64,000 nt of DNA from Terrimicrobiaceae bacterium (GTDB lineage Bacteria > Verrucomicrobiota > Verrucomicrobiia > Chthoniobacterales > Terrimicrobiaceae): assembly GCA_018402345.1 (NCBI GenBank), contig JAGYIV010000008.1, forward strand, positions 682,001-746,000. The letters run 5' to 3'. This document shows, one piece after another, positions 1-9,379 of this stretch. Numbering within the stretch: position 1 is the stretch's first letter; each line of letters starts with the position of its first letter. The notes beneath the pieces were generated by a model. The model worked only from the letters and a program-made list of their open reading frames with translations. It had not been told where the DNA came from and made no database searches. Made by a program: the position numbers and the translations under genes.

Positions 1-464
1 AACTCGGGCAATGCGGATTCACCGGGCTCAAATATTCCAAGCAGACGGCAAAGCTCCTCCTCGAAAAACACCAAAGCCCTCTCGGTGGCTGGAGCGGCCC
101 CCAGATGTGTCAACGCCCGCACGAGCAGGTTGTGGATTTCCGGCACCGCATGCCCTGGTTCTGTCGTCCGGTCGACCAACTCGGCGAAATACCCTGCCAG
201 AAAGAGATTCGCGGCCGCGCTTGCCGCAAACGGTGCTACCAATCGTATCTCGCAGAGGGTGTGCAGATCGCCCCGCCGCGCCGGCACGTAGCCGATCTCG
301 ACGCGGTGGAACAAATCCAACCGCCCCGCAAACGCACTGCCCGCCCGCCGCGCCCCCTTGGCCATCGTCCGCACCTTGCCGTGCCCGGACGTGCTCCAGG
401 TCAGCACGAGGCTGGTGTCGCTCCAGGCGTGACGCCGGATCAAAATCGCCTCGGTTTGTTCCAT
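1..464 (-). CDS. recO: DNA repair protein RecO (3' end outside the window)
   Basis: RecO helps RecF/RecR load RecA on gapped DNA and anneals single strands. The frame opens with an ATG at 464 and stays open for about 154 codons to the left edge, so the C-terminal part is missing. The N-terminus reads as the RecO OB-fold: a start like MEQTEAILIRRHAWSDTSLV, then HGKVRTMAKGARR and a FAGRLDLFHRVEIGY segment, all in the expected order. It lies 30 bases downstream of serA on the same strand and may be co-transcribed with it. Identification rests on the N-terminal domain only. Confidence 0.8.
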   Translation of the reverse strand, partial: MEQTEAILIRRHAWSDTSLVLTWSTSGHGKVRTMAKGARRAGSAFAGRLDLFHRVEIGYVPARRGDLHTLCEIRLVAPFAASAAANLFLAGYFAELVDRTTEPGHAVPEIHNLLVRALTHLGAAPATERALVFFEEELCRLLGIFEPGESALPE

Positions 465-494
465 GGCCCAGCGGGCGCACCGGATCGGCGCAGG

Positions 495-2099
495 TTACAG
501 CGAGATCACTTTGGCGCTGCGGATATCGGGATCGGCCGCGAATTTCGCAATCACATCCGGCCCGGGGGCGCTGTCGAGGTTCAGGAGCGTGAGTGCCTGC
601 CCGCCCTGCTCGGTCCGCGACAGGCTCATGCTGGCGATATTAATGTTCTCCGCGCCTAGGAATGTCCCGATGTGGCCGACGATGCCGGGGCGGTCACGGT
701 TTTCAAGCATGAGGACGACACCGGCGGGCGTGACCTCGACCGGATGGCCATTCACGCGCACGATGCGGGGATCGTTTTTCGCTCCGAAAAAGGTGCCGCC
801 GATCGACACCTTCGACTCGCCGCTGAACACAGCGACATGAAGCCACTCGTTGAAATCGGTCTGCTCGCTGGAGCGGATCTCCTCGACATCGAGGCCGATC
901 GTCGCGGCCATGCTGCGCACATTGACGCTGTTCACCTCCTCGCCTCCGGCATGCTTGAGGAATCCGGTGAGGATCGCCCGGCTGATCGCGTCGGTGGGCA
1001 TCTCGACTGCCTTCCCGCCATAGGTGATGACCACACGGTCATTGCGCTTCGGCGCGAGCTGTGCGACGAAGCGGCCGAGCTTGTCGCCGAGGGTGATATA
1101 GGGTTTCACCACCGCAGCGGTCTTGGCGTCGATGCTCGGCATGTTCACAGCATTGCGGATTTCACCCTCGAGCAGCGCGGCACGAATGGCCTGCGCGATT
1201 TCGATACCCACATTTTCCTGCGCCTCGGCCGTGCTGGCACCGAGGTGCGGAGTGAAGACGATATTCGCCATGGCGCGCAGCGGGAAATCGGCGGGCGGCG
1301 GCTCGACCTCGTAAACATCAAGTGCGGCGGCCCCAACTTGGCCGGACTGGAGTGCGTCGTGCAGCGCGGATTCGTCAACCAATCCACCCCGGGCGCAATT
1401 CACGATGCGAACGCCTTTTTTGCACAGCGCAAGCCGGCGGGCATCGAGCATGTGGCGCGTCTCTTCGGTCAACGGCATGTGCATGCTGATAAAATCGGCC
1501 TGCGGGAGGAGCGTGTCGATGTCCTCAACCAACTCGACCTGCAAACTGCGCGCCCGGCTTGTGGAAAGGTAGGGATCATAGGCCAGCACGCGCATGCCGA
1601 AGGCCATCGCACGGCGCGCCAACTCGGTCCCGATCCGCCCCATGCCGAGGATGCCGAGCGTTTTGTTGTAAAGCTCGACACCTTCGAATTTCTTCCGGTC
1701 CCAACGCCCGGCCTTCATGCTGGCATCGGCCTGCGGAATGTTCCGAGCGATGCTCATCAGTAGCGAAAACGCATGCTCGGCTGTGGACACCGTGTTGCCG
1801 CCGGGTGTGTTCATGACGATCACCCCACGGTGCGTCGCGGCTTCGACATCCACATTGTCCACCCCGACCCCGGCGCGGCCGACAACCTTCAGGTTCGTCG
1901 CGGCCTCGAGCACTGCGGCGGTGACCTTCGTTTGGCTCCGGACAACGAGCGCGGCGAATTCAGGAATGATTTTAATCAGTTCGGCTTCGGGCAGGCCGGT
2001 ATTGACGATGACTTCGAGTGTTCCGTTGGCGGAGAGTTCTTCGACGCCTCGTTGGGACACGGGATCGGCGACAAGAACCTTGGGAGCGGGAAATGACAT
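495..2099 (-). CDS. serA: D-3-phosphoglycerate dehydrogenase
   Basis: SerA oxidises 3-phosphoglycerate with NAD+, the first step of serine synthesis. The 534-residue protein has the long bacterial architecture: catalytic and nucleotide-binding domains (Rossmann motif LGILGMGRIGTELA near residue 145, RGGLVDE, and the catalytic His in FTPHLGAST), then an intervening domain (about 315-450) and a C-terminal ACT domain starting near VMLENRDRPGIVGHIG. I chose the ATG at 2099 (MSFPAPKVLVADPV) because it matches the family start. The frame is open 29 codons further upstream, but that stretch looks non-coding. It is divergent from the M50 protease gene. Confidence 0.95.
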   Translation of the reverse strand: MSFPAPKVLVADPVSQRGVEELSANGTLEVIVNTGLPEAELIKIIPEFAALVVRSQTKVTAAVLEAATNLKVVGRAGVGVDNVDVEAATHRGVIVMNTPGGNTVSTAEHAFSLLMSIARNIPQADASMKAGRWDRKKFEGVELYNKTLGILGMGRIGTELARRAMAFGMRVLAYDPYLSTSRARSLQVELVEDIDTLLPQADFISMHMPLTEETRHMLDARRLALCKKGVRIVNCARGGLVDESALHDALQSGQVGAAALDVYEVEPPPADFPLRAMANIVFTPHLGASTAEAQENVGIEIAQAIRAALLEGEIRNAVNMPSIDAKTAAVVKPYITLGDKLGRFVAQLAPKRNDRVVITYGGKAVEMPTDAISRAILTGFLKHAGGEEVNSVNVRSMAATIGLDVEEIRSSEQTDFNEWLHVAVFSGESKVSIGGTFFGAKNDPRIVRVNGHPVEVTPAGVVLMLENRDRPGIVGHIGTFLGAENINIASMSLSRTEQGGQALTLLNLDSAPGPDVIAKFAADPDIRSAKVISL

Positions 2100-2204
2100 T
2101 TTCTTTTTAATGATTGAAGTTTCAGTGATGGTGGAGAGGAGCAAACAATCCGTCCTCGGCACCAAGTGTTTATCGGGGATGGGCACGCGGCGGAATCACT
2201 TTTT

Positions 2205-2930
2205 ATGAAATGGTCGTATCGGATTGCACGGATTGCAGGTATCGACGTGAGGATTCACCTCTCGTTTGTCCTGCTGCCGGTCATTTTTGGATTTATCGGC
2301 TGGCGCGAGGGAGGCCTCGCGGCGGCGGGTGAATCCGTCTTGTTCATTCTCCTCCTCTTCTTTTGCGTTGTCCTGCACGAGTTCGGACACGCGATGGCCG
2401 GTCGGCACTTCGGCATCCGCACGCCGGACATCACCCTCCTCCCGATCGGCGGCGTCGCCCACATGGAGCGCATCCCTGAAAAACCTTGGCAGGAACTTGT
2501 GGTCGCCCTCGCCGGCCCGGCAGTGAATGTCGTCATTGCCGTTGTGCTGGGTGCGATCCTCGCCGTGACTGGTGGACTTTGGATCGTCACCCCGGACGCC
2601 TGGCGCACGCTGTTGCAGAACCTCATGACCATCAACCTCGCGCTGGTTGCATTCAATTTGATCCCGGCATTTCCCATGGATGGCGGCCGGGTGCTCCGCG
2701 CGGTGCTTGGGTTCTTTCTCCCGTTCACCACCTCGAGCCGGATCGCCGCGCGGACTGGACAGGTGATGGCCTTGCTCTTTGTGGCTGGGGGCTTTTTATG
2801 GAATCCCATGCTGCTGCTGATTGCTTTTTTCGTCTTCAACGGGGCCCGGCAGGAAATCGAATACATCCGCCAACGGGAGGAATTCGACGCTCTTGTGGCT
2901 GACATGGATTCTCGCGAGGATCGGCCTTGA
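2205..2930 (+). CDS. Site-2 protease family (M50) membrane metalloprotease
   Basis: Membrane-embedded zinc protease of the S2P/SpoIVFB type, 241 residues. Visible are a hydrophobic first segment, the zinc-binding HEFGHA motif on a transmembrane helix near residue 60, and the third-ligand segment NLIPAFPMDGGRVLRA near 160. There are no C-terminal CBS or PDZ domains, so this is the short SpoIVFB-like form. The start at 2205 (MKWSYRIARIAGIDVRIH) matches the family, and an in-frame ATG-like start exists 13 codons upstream. The substrate cannot be inferred: no sigma or anti-sigma factor lies nearby. Confidence 0.88.
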   Translation: MKWSYRIARIAGIDVRIHLSFVLLPVIFGFIGWREGGLAAAGESVLFILLLFFCVVLHEFGHAMAGRHFGIRTPDITLLPIGGVAHMERIPEKPWQELVVALAGPAVNVVIAVVLGAILAVTGGLWIVTPDAWRTLLQNLMTINLALVAFNLIPAFPMDGGRVLRAVLGFFLPFTTSSRIAARTGQVMALLFVAGGFLWNPMLLLIAFFVFNGARQEIEYIRQREEFDALVADMDSREDRP

Positions 2931-2963
2931 GTGGGCCGCAAGGCGCACCTAATCTGAATTCCT

Positions 2964-3695
2964 ATGGGCAGACAATGGCTCCATGCCAAACGCGAAGTGG
3001 CCAACCTGAAAAAAGGTCAGGCCGTGGGAAAGCTTGTGAAGGAAATCATGGTTGCCGCCAAAACTGGCGGGCCTGATCTCGAAGGCAACGCGCGGCTCCA
3101 TGCCGCGGTCGAGAAGGCCCGCAAGGCCTCTGTCACACGCGATGTCATCGAACGTGCGATCAAAAAGGGCGCGGGCATCGGCGACGAAAAACTCACCCTT
3201 GAGCATGTTGTCTTCGAGGGCTACGCCCCCCACAAGGTGCCGGTGATTGTCGAGGCCCTCACGGACAACGTGAACCGCACCGCCCCGGAAATGCGCGTCC
3301 TCTTCAAAAAGGGCCAACTCGGGACCGCGGGCAGCAACAAGTTTCTCTTCGACCATGTCGGCATCGTCGAGGCACACCACGCAGATCCCTCTGCGGATGC
3401 CGAGGCTGCCGCGATCGAGGCGGGCGCGAACGATTTTGTGGAACTCGCTGAGGGCGAGAACGACGACATCCCGGCGGGAACGAAAGGTGTCAAATTCCTC
3501 ACCGACCGCACGGCTCCGGCGGCGGTATCGAAATGGCTCTCGGCAAACGGTTGGACCGTGGTCACCTGCGAACTCGGCCACACCGCGAAACAATTTCCCG
3601 ACCTCACCGACGAGCAACGCGCCGAGGCGGGCGAGTTCCTCCAGGCCCTCGAGGACCACGACGACGTCCATCGTGTCTGGGCCGCGCTGAGATAG
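2964..3695 (+). CDS. yebC: YebC/PmpR family protein
   Basis: A 243-residue member of the YebC/PmpR/TACO1 family. Family members are annotated as DNA-binding regulators, and more recent work links them to translation of difficult peptide motifs. Seen here: the conserved N-terminus MGRQWLHAKREVANLKKGQA, a family-typical helical domain containing RDVIERAIKKGAG, and the EGYAPHKVPVIVEALTDN core. The usual start is MAGHSKWANIKHRK, so this is a slightly divergent subgroup, as in mitochondrial or verrucomicrobial forms. It ends 3 bases before cca, which suggests co-transcription. Confidence 0.93.
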   Translation: MGRQWLHAKREVANLKKGQAVGKLVKEIMVAAKTGGPDLEGNARLHAAVEKARKASVTRDVIERAIKKGAGIGDEKLTLEHVVFEGYAPHKVPVIVEALTDNVNRTAPEMRVLFKKGQLGTAGSNKFLFDHVGIVEAHHADPSADAEAAAIEAGANDFVELAEGENDDIPAGTKGVKFLTDRTAPAAVSKWLSANGWTVVTCELGHTAKQFPDLTDEQRAEAGEFLQALEDHDDVHRVWAALR

Positions 3696-3698
3696 CAG

Positions 3699-5030
3699 AT
3701 GGAAGCCACCGCCACCCGTCTGGTGCGCACCCTGCGGGAGGCCGGACACCAGGCTCTCTTCGCGGGCGGTTGCGTCCGCGACATGCTCCTTGGCAAGGAG
3801 GCCCACGATATCGATATCGCCACAAGCGCACGCCCGGAGGAGGTGCAAAAACTCTTCCCGCGCACTGTGGCGGTCGGCGCCCATTTTGGCGTGGTTGTCG
3901 TGCTGCAGGACGGCATGGAATTCCAAGTCGCCACGTTCCGCTCGGATGGCGCCTACCGCGACGGGAGGCATCCTGAGTCGGTGACATTCACAGATGCTGA
4001 GGGCGATGCGAAGCGGCGAGACTTCACCGTGAACGGGTTGTTTTTCGATCCGGTCGACCGGCGGATTCTGGACTACGTGGGGGGTGAAAAAGACCTGCGC
4101 TCTGGCATCCTGCGGTGCATCGGAAATCCGGCAGCCCGCTTTTCAGAAGACAAGCTCCGCCTCCTGCGGTGCGTGCGCTTCGGCGCATCGCTCGGATTCG
4201 AGATCGAGAAGGCGACCTTCGACGCACTGCTCGCGAAGGCCCCGGAAATCACGGACGTCAGCGCGGAGCGCATCCGCGATGAGTTGGTGAAAATCTTCAC
4301 CCACCCGAACCGCCTGCAGGGATTCGACCTGCTTGATGAAAGCGGTCTGCTGGCGCTCCTCCTGCCCGAAGTCGCCGCCCTGAAGGGCTGCGAGCAACCG
4401 CCGGACTTTCATCCGGAGGGGGATGTCTTCATTCACACCCGCCTCATGCTCTCGCTGCTGCCGACGCACGTTTCTGTTCCGCTGGTGTTTTCCGTCCTGT
4501 TCCACGACATCGGCAAACCCCCGACGTTCCGCCGCGACGAGACCGGCCGCATCCGCTTCAATGGTCACGAGGGCGTGAGCGCGACTATGACCACCGCGAT
4601 CTTCCACCGCCTCCGGTTTTCGAATGCCGAAACAGAGGAGACCGTGACCTGTGTGAAAAACCACATGTCGTTCAAGGATGTGAAAAACATGCGCGTGGCA
4701 ACCTTGAAGCGATTCCTCGCCCGGCCATCCATCGAGGACGAACTGGAGCTCCACCGCGTGGATTGCCTCGGCTCCCACGGGCTTTTGGACAACCTCGAAT
4801 TCCTGCGGGAGAAACAGGTGGAATTTTCAAACGCCCCGCTCATTCCGGAGCCCCTGATCACCGGCCGCGACCTGATCACCGCAGGGAGAAAACCCGGGCC
4901 TCAATTCAAAAAAATCCTCGATGCCGTCCAAGCGCTTCAACTCGAAGGCACCCTGGGCTCGCCCGACGAGGCGCTGGCATGGGTCGCCGCGCAACCGGAG
5001 TTTAGGGAAGCGGAAACCGGCGCACGGTAA
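3699..5030 (+). CDS. cca: CCA tRNA nucleotidyltransferase / poly(A) polymerase family, with HD domain
   Basis: Class II nucleotidyltransferase that adds or repairs the CCA end of tRNA; 443 residues. The N-terminal catalytic core shows GGCVRDMLLGKEAHDIDIAT with the metal-binding DxD, followed by RRDFTVNG and the RNA-binding RFSEDKLRLLRCVRF segment. The C-terminal half carries an HD phosphohydrolase-like domain (FHDIGKP, then GHEG). The tRNA-Leu gene in this window does not encode CCA, consistent with a need for the enzyme. Sequence alone does not separate full CCA addition from A- or CC-only addition. The last 29 bases overlap the convergent PAP2 gene. Confidence 0.9.
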   Translation: MEATATRLVRTLREAGHQALFAGGCVRDMLLGKEAHDIDIATSARPEEVQKLFPRTVAVGAHFGVVVVLQDGMEFQVATFRSDGAYRDGRHPESVTFTDAEGDAKRRDFTVNGLFFDPVDRRILDYVGGEKDLRSGILRCIGNPAARFSEDKLRLLRCVRFGASLGFEIEKATFDALLAKAPEITDVSAERIRDELVKIFTHPNRLQGFDLLDESGLLALLLPEVAALKGCEQPPDFHPEGDVFIHTRLMLSLLPTHVSVPLVFSVLFHDIGKPPTFRRDETGRIRFNGHEGVSATMTTAIFHRLRFSNAETEETVTCVKNHMSFKDVKNMRVATLKRFLARPSIEDELELHRVDCLGSHGLLDNLEFLREKQVEFSNAPLIPEPLITGRDLITAGRKPGPQFKKILDAVQALQLEGTLGSPDEALAWVAAQPEFREAETGAR

Positions 5031-5649
5031 TCCGCCAGACCCCCCACGCCACCGCGAAGGACAGCACGATCGACACGCCAACATCCGACGGATGGTGCGC
5101 TCCGATCACAATACTCGACCAGGCCACGAGCGCCGCGGGAACAAGCACCAGCACCCCCCACCCCGGCGCGGCGATCAACACCACGGCGGCGAAACCAAAC
5201 GCCGTGGCCGTGTGGCCGGATGGAAAGGAATTGTAGGCGGGCACACCGATCAACAAACGACCGTCGTGGTAAGGTCCGTAAAATCCCTGCTCGATTTTCG
5301 GACTCTCCCGCGGGCGCGTGCGTCCGGTCGTGAGCCGGGAGGCATTGGCGAGCATGCCCGCAAGTGTGGAGGCGACCATCGCGGCGAGCAGGATGCGCGT
5401 CCAACGCCTGTTGCCACGCCACCGCGCCAGTGCCACACCGAGCGTCGCGGCAACCATGATCCATGGCCAGTCCCCCCATTTTCGGATCGCTCCATGCATT
5501 TTCCCCTCGGGTGATTTGCTCCACTTCGGCTCCTGCGAGGCCACAATCCGTTCACGCACCGGTTCGTCCCACTGGAATGTCACGGCGGCCACCCCGCCAC
5601 AAGCAATCAAGGCGATCAGAACCAAGCGTAAAAAAGCCGACATGGTCAT
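5002..5649 (-). CDS. PAP2 superfamily phosphatase (membrane)
   Basis: Type 2 phosphatidic acid phosphatase-like integral membrane enzyme, 215 residues, with five or six hydrophobic segments. The three PAP2 motifs are present: a relaxed first motif (LTTGRTRPRESP), the second PSGHT (with the catalytic acid/base His) near residue 143, and the third SSIVIGAHHPSDV with the nucleophilic His. Family members dephosphorylate lipid phosphates such as undecaprenyl pyrophosphate, and the substrate here is unknown. The start ATG at 5649 overlaps the hemB stop as ATGA, indicating translational coupling and making it the last gene of the rplS-hemB operon. Confidence 0.85.
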   Translation of the reverse strand: MTMSAFLRLVLIALIACGGVAAVTFQWDEPVRERIVASQEPKWSKSPEGKMHGAIRKWGDWPWIMVAATLGVALARWRGNRRWTRILLAAMVASTLAGMLANASRLTTGRTRPRESPKIEQGFYGPYHDGRLLIGVPAYNSFPSGHTATAFGFAAVVLIAAPGWGVLVLVPAALVAWSSIVIGAHHPSDVGVSIVLSFAVAWGVWRITVRRFPLP

Positions 5650-6635
5650 CGGAGGGCTGCCGCCACCTCGGGCGCGAAATACGTCAGGATCACATCCGCC
5701 CCGGCGCGCTTGATTCCCAATAACGACTCGTCGCGCGTGCGCTCGTAATCCAACCAACCCAAACGCGCGGCGGCGTGGATTTGGGAAAATTCCCCGCTCA
5801 CCTGATATGCGGCAACAGGCACCTGCACAGCCTCGCGCACGGCACGGATCACATCGAGATACGGCCCAGCGGGCTTGACCATGACAATGTCCGCGCCTTC
5901 CTCGACATCGAGCAGCACCTCGCGCACCGCCTCGCGGGCATTGGCGGGATCCATCTGGTAGGTTGCCTTGCTGATCGCGTCCTTCCCGATCTTGCTCCCG
6001 ACCGCATCGCGAAACGGGCCGTAGTAGGCGGAACAAAACTTGGCGGCATACGAAAGGATCGCCGTGTCATGGTGGCCGGCGGCATCCAATGCCCGGCGAA
6101 TCGCGACGACGCGGCCGTCCATCATGTCGGACGGCGCCACCAAATCCGCCCCGGCATCGGCCTCGAGAACAGCTAGACGACACAAGGCTTCGACCGTCGG
6201 GTCGTTGTCAACCGAACCGCCGCCCTCGGCGAGGAGCCCGTCGTGCCCGTGGCTGGTGTAGGGATCGAGAGCCACATCCGTGATGACCAACAGCCCGGGA
6301 AAGCGCCGCTTCACCTCGGCCACGCTGGAATACAAGAGATTCCCGGCGTCAAAGGCATGCGTCCCGGAGTCGTCCTTGAGCGCCGCCGGAATACACGGAA
6401 ACAACGCTACGGCGGGAATCCCAAGCATCATCGCTTGCTCGCAGGACCTCAACAACGATTCCCTCCCCTGTCGCGACACACCGGGCATCGAATCGATCGC
6501 CATGTCGTCCGCTTCGGAGTGAATGAACAACGGCCAGATCAAATCCTCCGCGCGCAACACGGTTTCCCGCACCATCCGCCGCAAGGCGTCCGAGCGTCTC
6601 GTGCGGCGGGGGCGTTGAATCAGGTCGAGCAGCAT
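5646..6635 (-). CDS. hemB: Delta-aminolevulinic acid dehydratase (porphobilinogen synthase)
   Basis: HemB condenses two 5-aminolevulinate molecules to porphobilinogen in tetrapyrrole synthesis; 329 residues. The two Schiff-base lysines are visible in SYAAKFCSAYYGPFRDA and IVMVKPAGPYLD. At the metal site the three zinc cysteines of the E. coli type are replaced (ALDPYTSHGHDG, with Ala, Asp and Asp), as in the Mg2+-dependent Pseudomonas/Bradyrhizobium type. It starts 11 bases after the rapA stop and is translationally coupled to the PAP2 gene. Confidence 0.95.
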   Translation of the reverse strand: MLLDLIQRPRRTRRSDALRRMVRETVLRAEDLIWPLFIHSEADDMAIDSMPGVSRQGRESLLRSCEQAMMLGIPAVALFPCIPAALKDDSGTHAFDAGNLLYSSVAEVKRRFPGLLVITDVALDPYTSHGHDGLLAEGGGSVDNDPTVEALCRLAVLEADAGADLVAPSDMMDGRVVAIRRALDAAGHHDTAILSYAAKFCSAYYGPFRDAVGSKIGKDAISKATYQMDPANAREAVREVLLDVEEGADIVMVKPAGPYLDVIRAVREAVQVPVAAYQVSGEFSQIHAAARLGWLDYERTRDESLLGIKRAGADVILTYFAPEVAAALR

Positions 6636-6646
6636 GGAAGTGGTTT

Positions 6647-9379
6647 TTATTTGTCGGCGAGTCGCAGCACAAGCTTGAGGGCGTCGGTGCGGACGGTGGC
6701 GGAGGCGAACGCCTCAAGCAGGCTGTTTTTCAATTCCTGCAGCCCCGTGATTTCCTCGTTCCGAATCGAAGGATTGATGCGCCGCAAATCCTCAAGGCGC
6801 TCGATCTCGCCTTTCAACTGATCAGTTGGCCTTCAGCGCGGCCGCCGCTTGAACAATCGATTCCTTGCGCTTCCCGGCGATTTCGGTCGCTTTGGCGAGC
6901 ATCGCCGGCAGGTGCTTCTTTTTGAAGACAGGCGTGTCGAGCAACCGGAAGACATCCCCTTTCTCGAACTCCGCCGCTCGGAAGGAGTCATCGTCACTGC
7001 GATCACCCAGCGTTTGATCGACCACGACGCGCACGGGCGTGGCGGGCAAAAAGCGGTCCGCATGCAATCCCGGCGGCGCCACACACTCGATGACAAAGTG
7101 GATCTCGAGAAGAATGCCGTCCGCCTCTCCCGATCGCCACACCCCGAAGACGGAGTTGCCCGCTTCGATGCCCAAGAGCGCGTCCAGCGAGGCTTGGACA
7201 AGCGGATGGTCCGGCGTCAGAAATCCGACATCCTCCCGCGACAGGGCGCGCGCCCGCTCAAAGGTGAACATCGCCCCCTCGGGCGTGAGCCCGGGCAGGG
7301 CGGCGTTTTGGGATGCCCCGCTCCTCAACAGATACGAGCGGCTGCCGAGCTCCTCGACCTCGACACCCAGATGGTCGAGCATGCGAATGAAGAACGCCTC
7401 GAACCCAGGGTCGCCGTCCTGTTTGCGGATTGTGTCGATCAGCGGAAGAGCCAACTCGGGCCGTTTTGAGTGGATTTCCAGCAGCCGATCATGGCCGCGC
7501 TGGAGGCGCTTGGAGATGCTCTTATTCGCAACCACAGTCTCCTCCAACAGTGCCCGAAAGGCATTTTCATCCTGTGTGACCGGCACACGGCTGCAAGACG
7601 CTTGAACGAAATTGCTCCATCAGCGTTGGCGCACCGTGCGGATGCTTCTGAAACGCATCCAATCCCTCGTGATACCACCTGCGACAAATATTCCTCGGGT
7701 AACCCCTTGAGCACAGGGATATGGATATGAATGGTCGAGGTCTGGCCGATGCGATCCAGTCGCCCGATACGCTGCTCGAGCAACTCGGGGTTTTCCGGCA
7801 CATCGAACAACACAAGATGGTGGGCGAACTGGAAATTGCGCCCCTCGCTTCCGATCTCAGAGCACACAAGCAAGCGGGCCCCGTCCTCCTCGGCAAAGAA
7901 CGCCGCGTTCCTGTCGCGCTGGAGCAGTGTCAATCCCTCATGGAACACAGCCGCCGGGATTTTGACGATGCGTTGCAAGCGCTCGAGCACCTCGACCGCC
8001 AACTCACGCGAATGGCAGATCAGCAGGACTTTTTGTTTTTTCAGTTCCTTGAGCAACCCGACCAGCCAACTGATTTTTGCCTGAACGGCATCGCCCTCAT
8101 CATCCAATACCGAGAGGCTCGCCTTGCGCTTTGGAAACCCGCCAGGGCCGCGCGAGTATTCCGAAACATGACGCGGCCAGTGCCAAACTCGTCGAGCAAT
8201 CCAGCCACCACGCGATCCCTGGCGGCCGCGTCGCCAGCCAAACTCGCGGCGTAATGCTCCGCCAGTCGCGTGCCTTCGATCATTTTCTTGTCGGGAATTT
8301 TTTTGCCGGCCAGCACAGCATCCACCGCCTTTGCCACGGCCTCGTAGCGGTCGGCCTCCTTCAAAAACCCCTCCAGATCGTTGTAGCGATCGGGATCGAG
8401 CAACCGCAACCGTGCGAAGTGGCCTTCCATGCCGAGTTGCTGCGGCGTGGCTGTCAGCAGCAGGAGCGAAGGCACCGACGCGGCGAGCGACTCCACCAGC
8501 GCGTAGGCGGGCCCGGCCGCAGCCGGAGACCACTCGAGGTGGTGCGCCTCGTCGACAACCAGCACATCCCAACCGGCCTCCCGCGCCTGCTCCGCGCGCT
8601 TGGGATTCGTGACAAGGAAGTCCAAGGCACAAATCACGAGCTGACTGTCGAGAAACGGATTCGCTCCGTCCTGCTCGAGCGAGGTGCAACGCTCCTCGTC
8701 GAAGATGCTGAAGGTCATTTGAAACCGGCGGAACATTTCGACGAACCATTGGTTGAGCAACGCGGGGGGAAGCAGAATCAGCATCCGCCCGGCCCTGCCC
8801 GTGACATGGAGGCGGTGCAAAATGAGACCGGCTTCGATCGTTTTTCCAAGCCCGACCTCGTCTGCCAACAACACGCGCGGCGACAGGCGCCCTGCAACCT
8901 CGGCGGCGATCGAAATCTGGTGCGGGATCAAATCCACCCGACCCCCAGCAGAACCCCCGGGCCGGAGCCTGCCGGATCGCCCGGCGGCGGTTCAGGCACT
9001 CGACGCGCAGGCGGAACGATTCCATCTCGTCGACCTGACCCGCAAACAGCCTGTCCTCTGGCTTGGCGAATCCGATCTGGTCGGACAACTCGGCTTCGGT
9101 GACTGCCCGTCCACCGCACCTGTAGGTGAGCAATCCGCCGTTGTCCTCAACCGAATCAACCACCATCGCCTCGCCGGAATGGGTGCGAATATTGTCGCCC
9201 TCGCTGAAGACCACCCGCCGCACCGGAGCGCTGCCGAGCGCGTATTGCCGGTGCTCGCCGGAGGCCGGAAAGAACATCTCCGCGCGGCCCAATTCGCTTT
9301 TCAACACAATGCCGAGGCCTAGCTCGGGCTCCGTGTCACTCACCCAGCGCTGGCCGGGAACCGGTGTTGTCATACTCAT
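6647..9379 (-). pseudogene. rapA: RNA polymerase-associated helicase RapA, frame-disrupted at about five sites
   Basis: RapA is a SWI2/SNF2 ATPase that recycles RNA polymerase. The complete gene can be followed end to end, about 910 codons against 968 in E. coli, but it changes frame near 8956, 8137, 7680, 7605 and 6830. In order: N-terminal domain (TPVPGQRWVSDTEPELGLG, PEDRLFAGQVDEMESF), Walker A LLADEVGLGKTIEAG, DEAHH, LLLLTATPQQLGMEGHFA, helicase C part (VLLICHSRELA, CSEIGSEGRNFQFAHH, EQRIGRLDRIGQ), WYHEGLDAF, and a C-terminus ending DALKLVLRLADK. The start overlaps the ABC-F stop as ATGA. Five breaks could mean true decay, but conservation between breaks is excellent and neighbouring genes carry similar lesions, so sequence error is at least as likely. 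Confidence 0.85.

Noticed and set aside
672-1763. A 363-codon open frame on the plus strand
   Set aside because: It is antisense to serA, whose motifs are complete; the frame has no recognisable domain or start signal.
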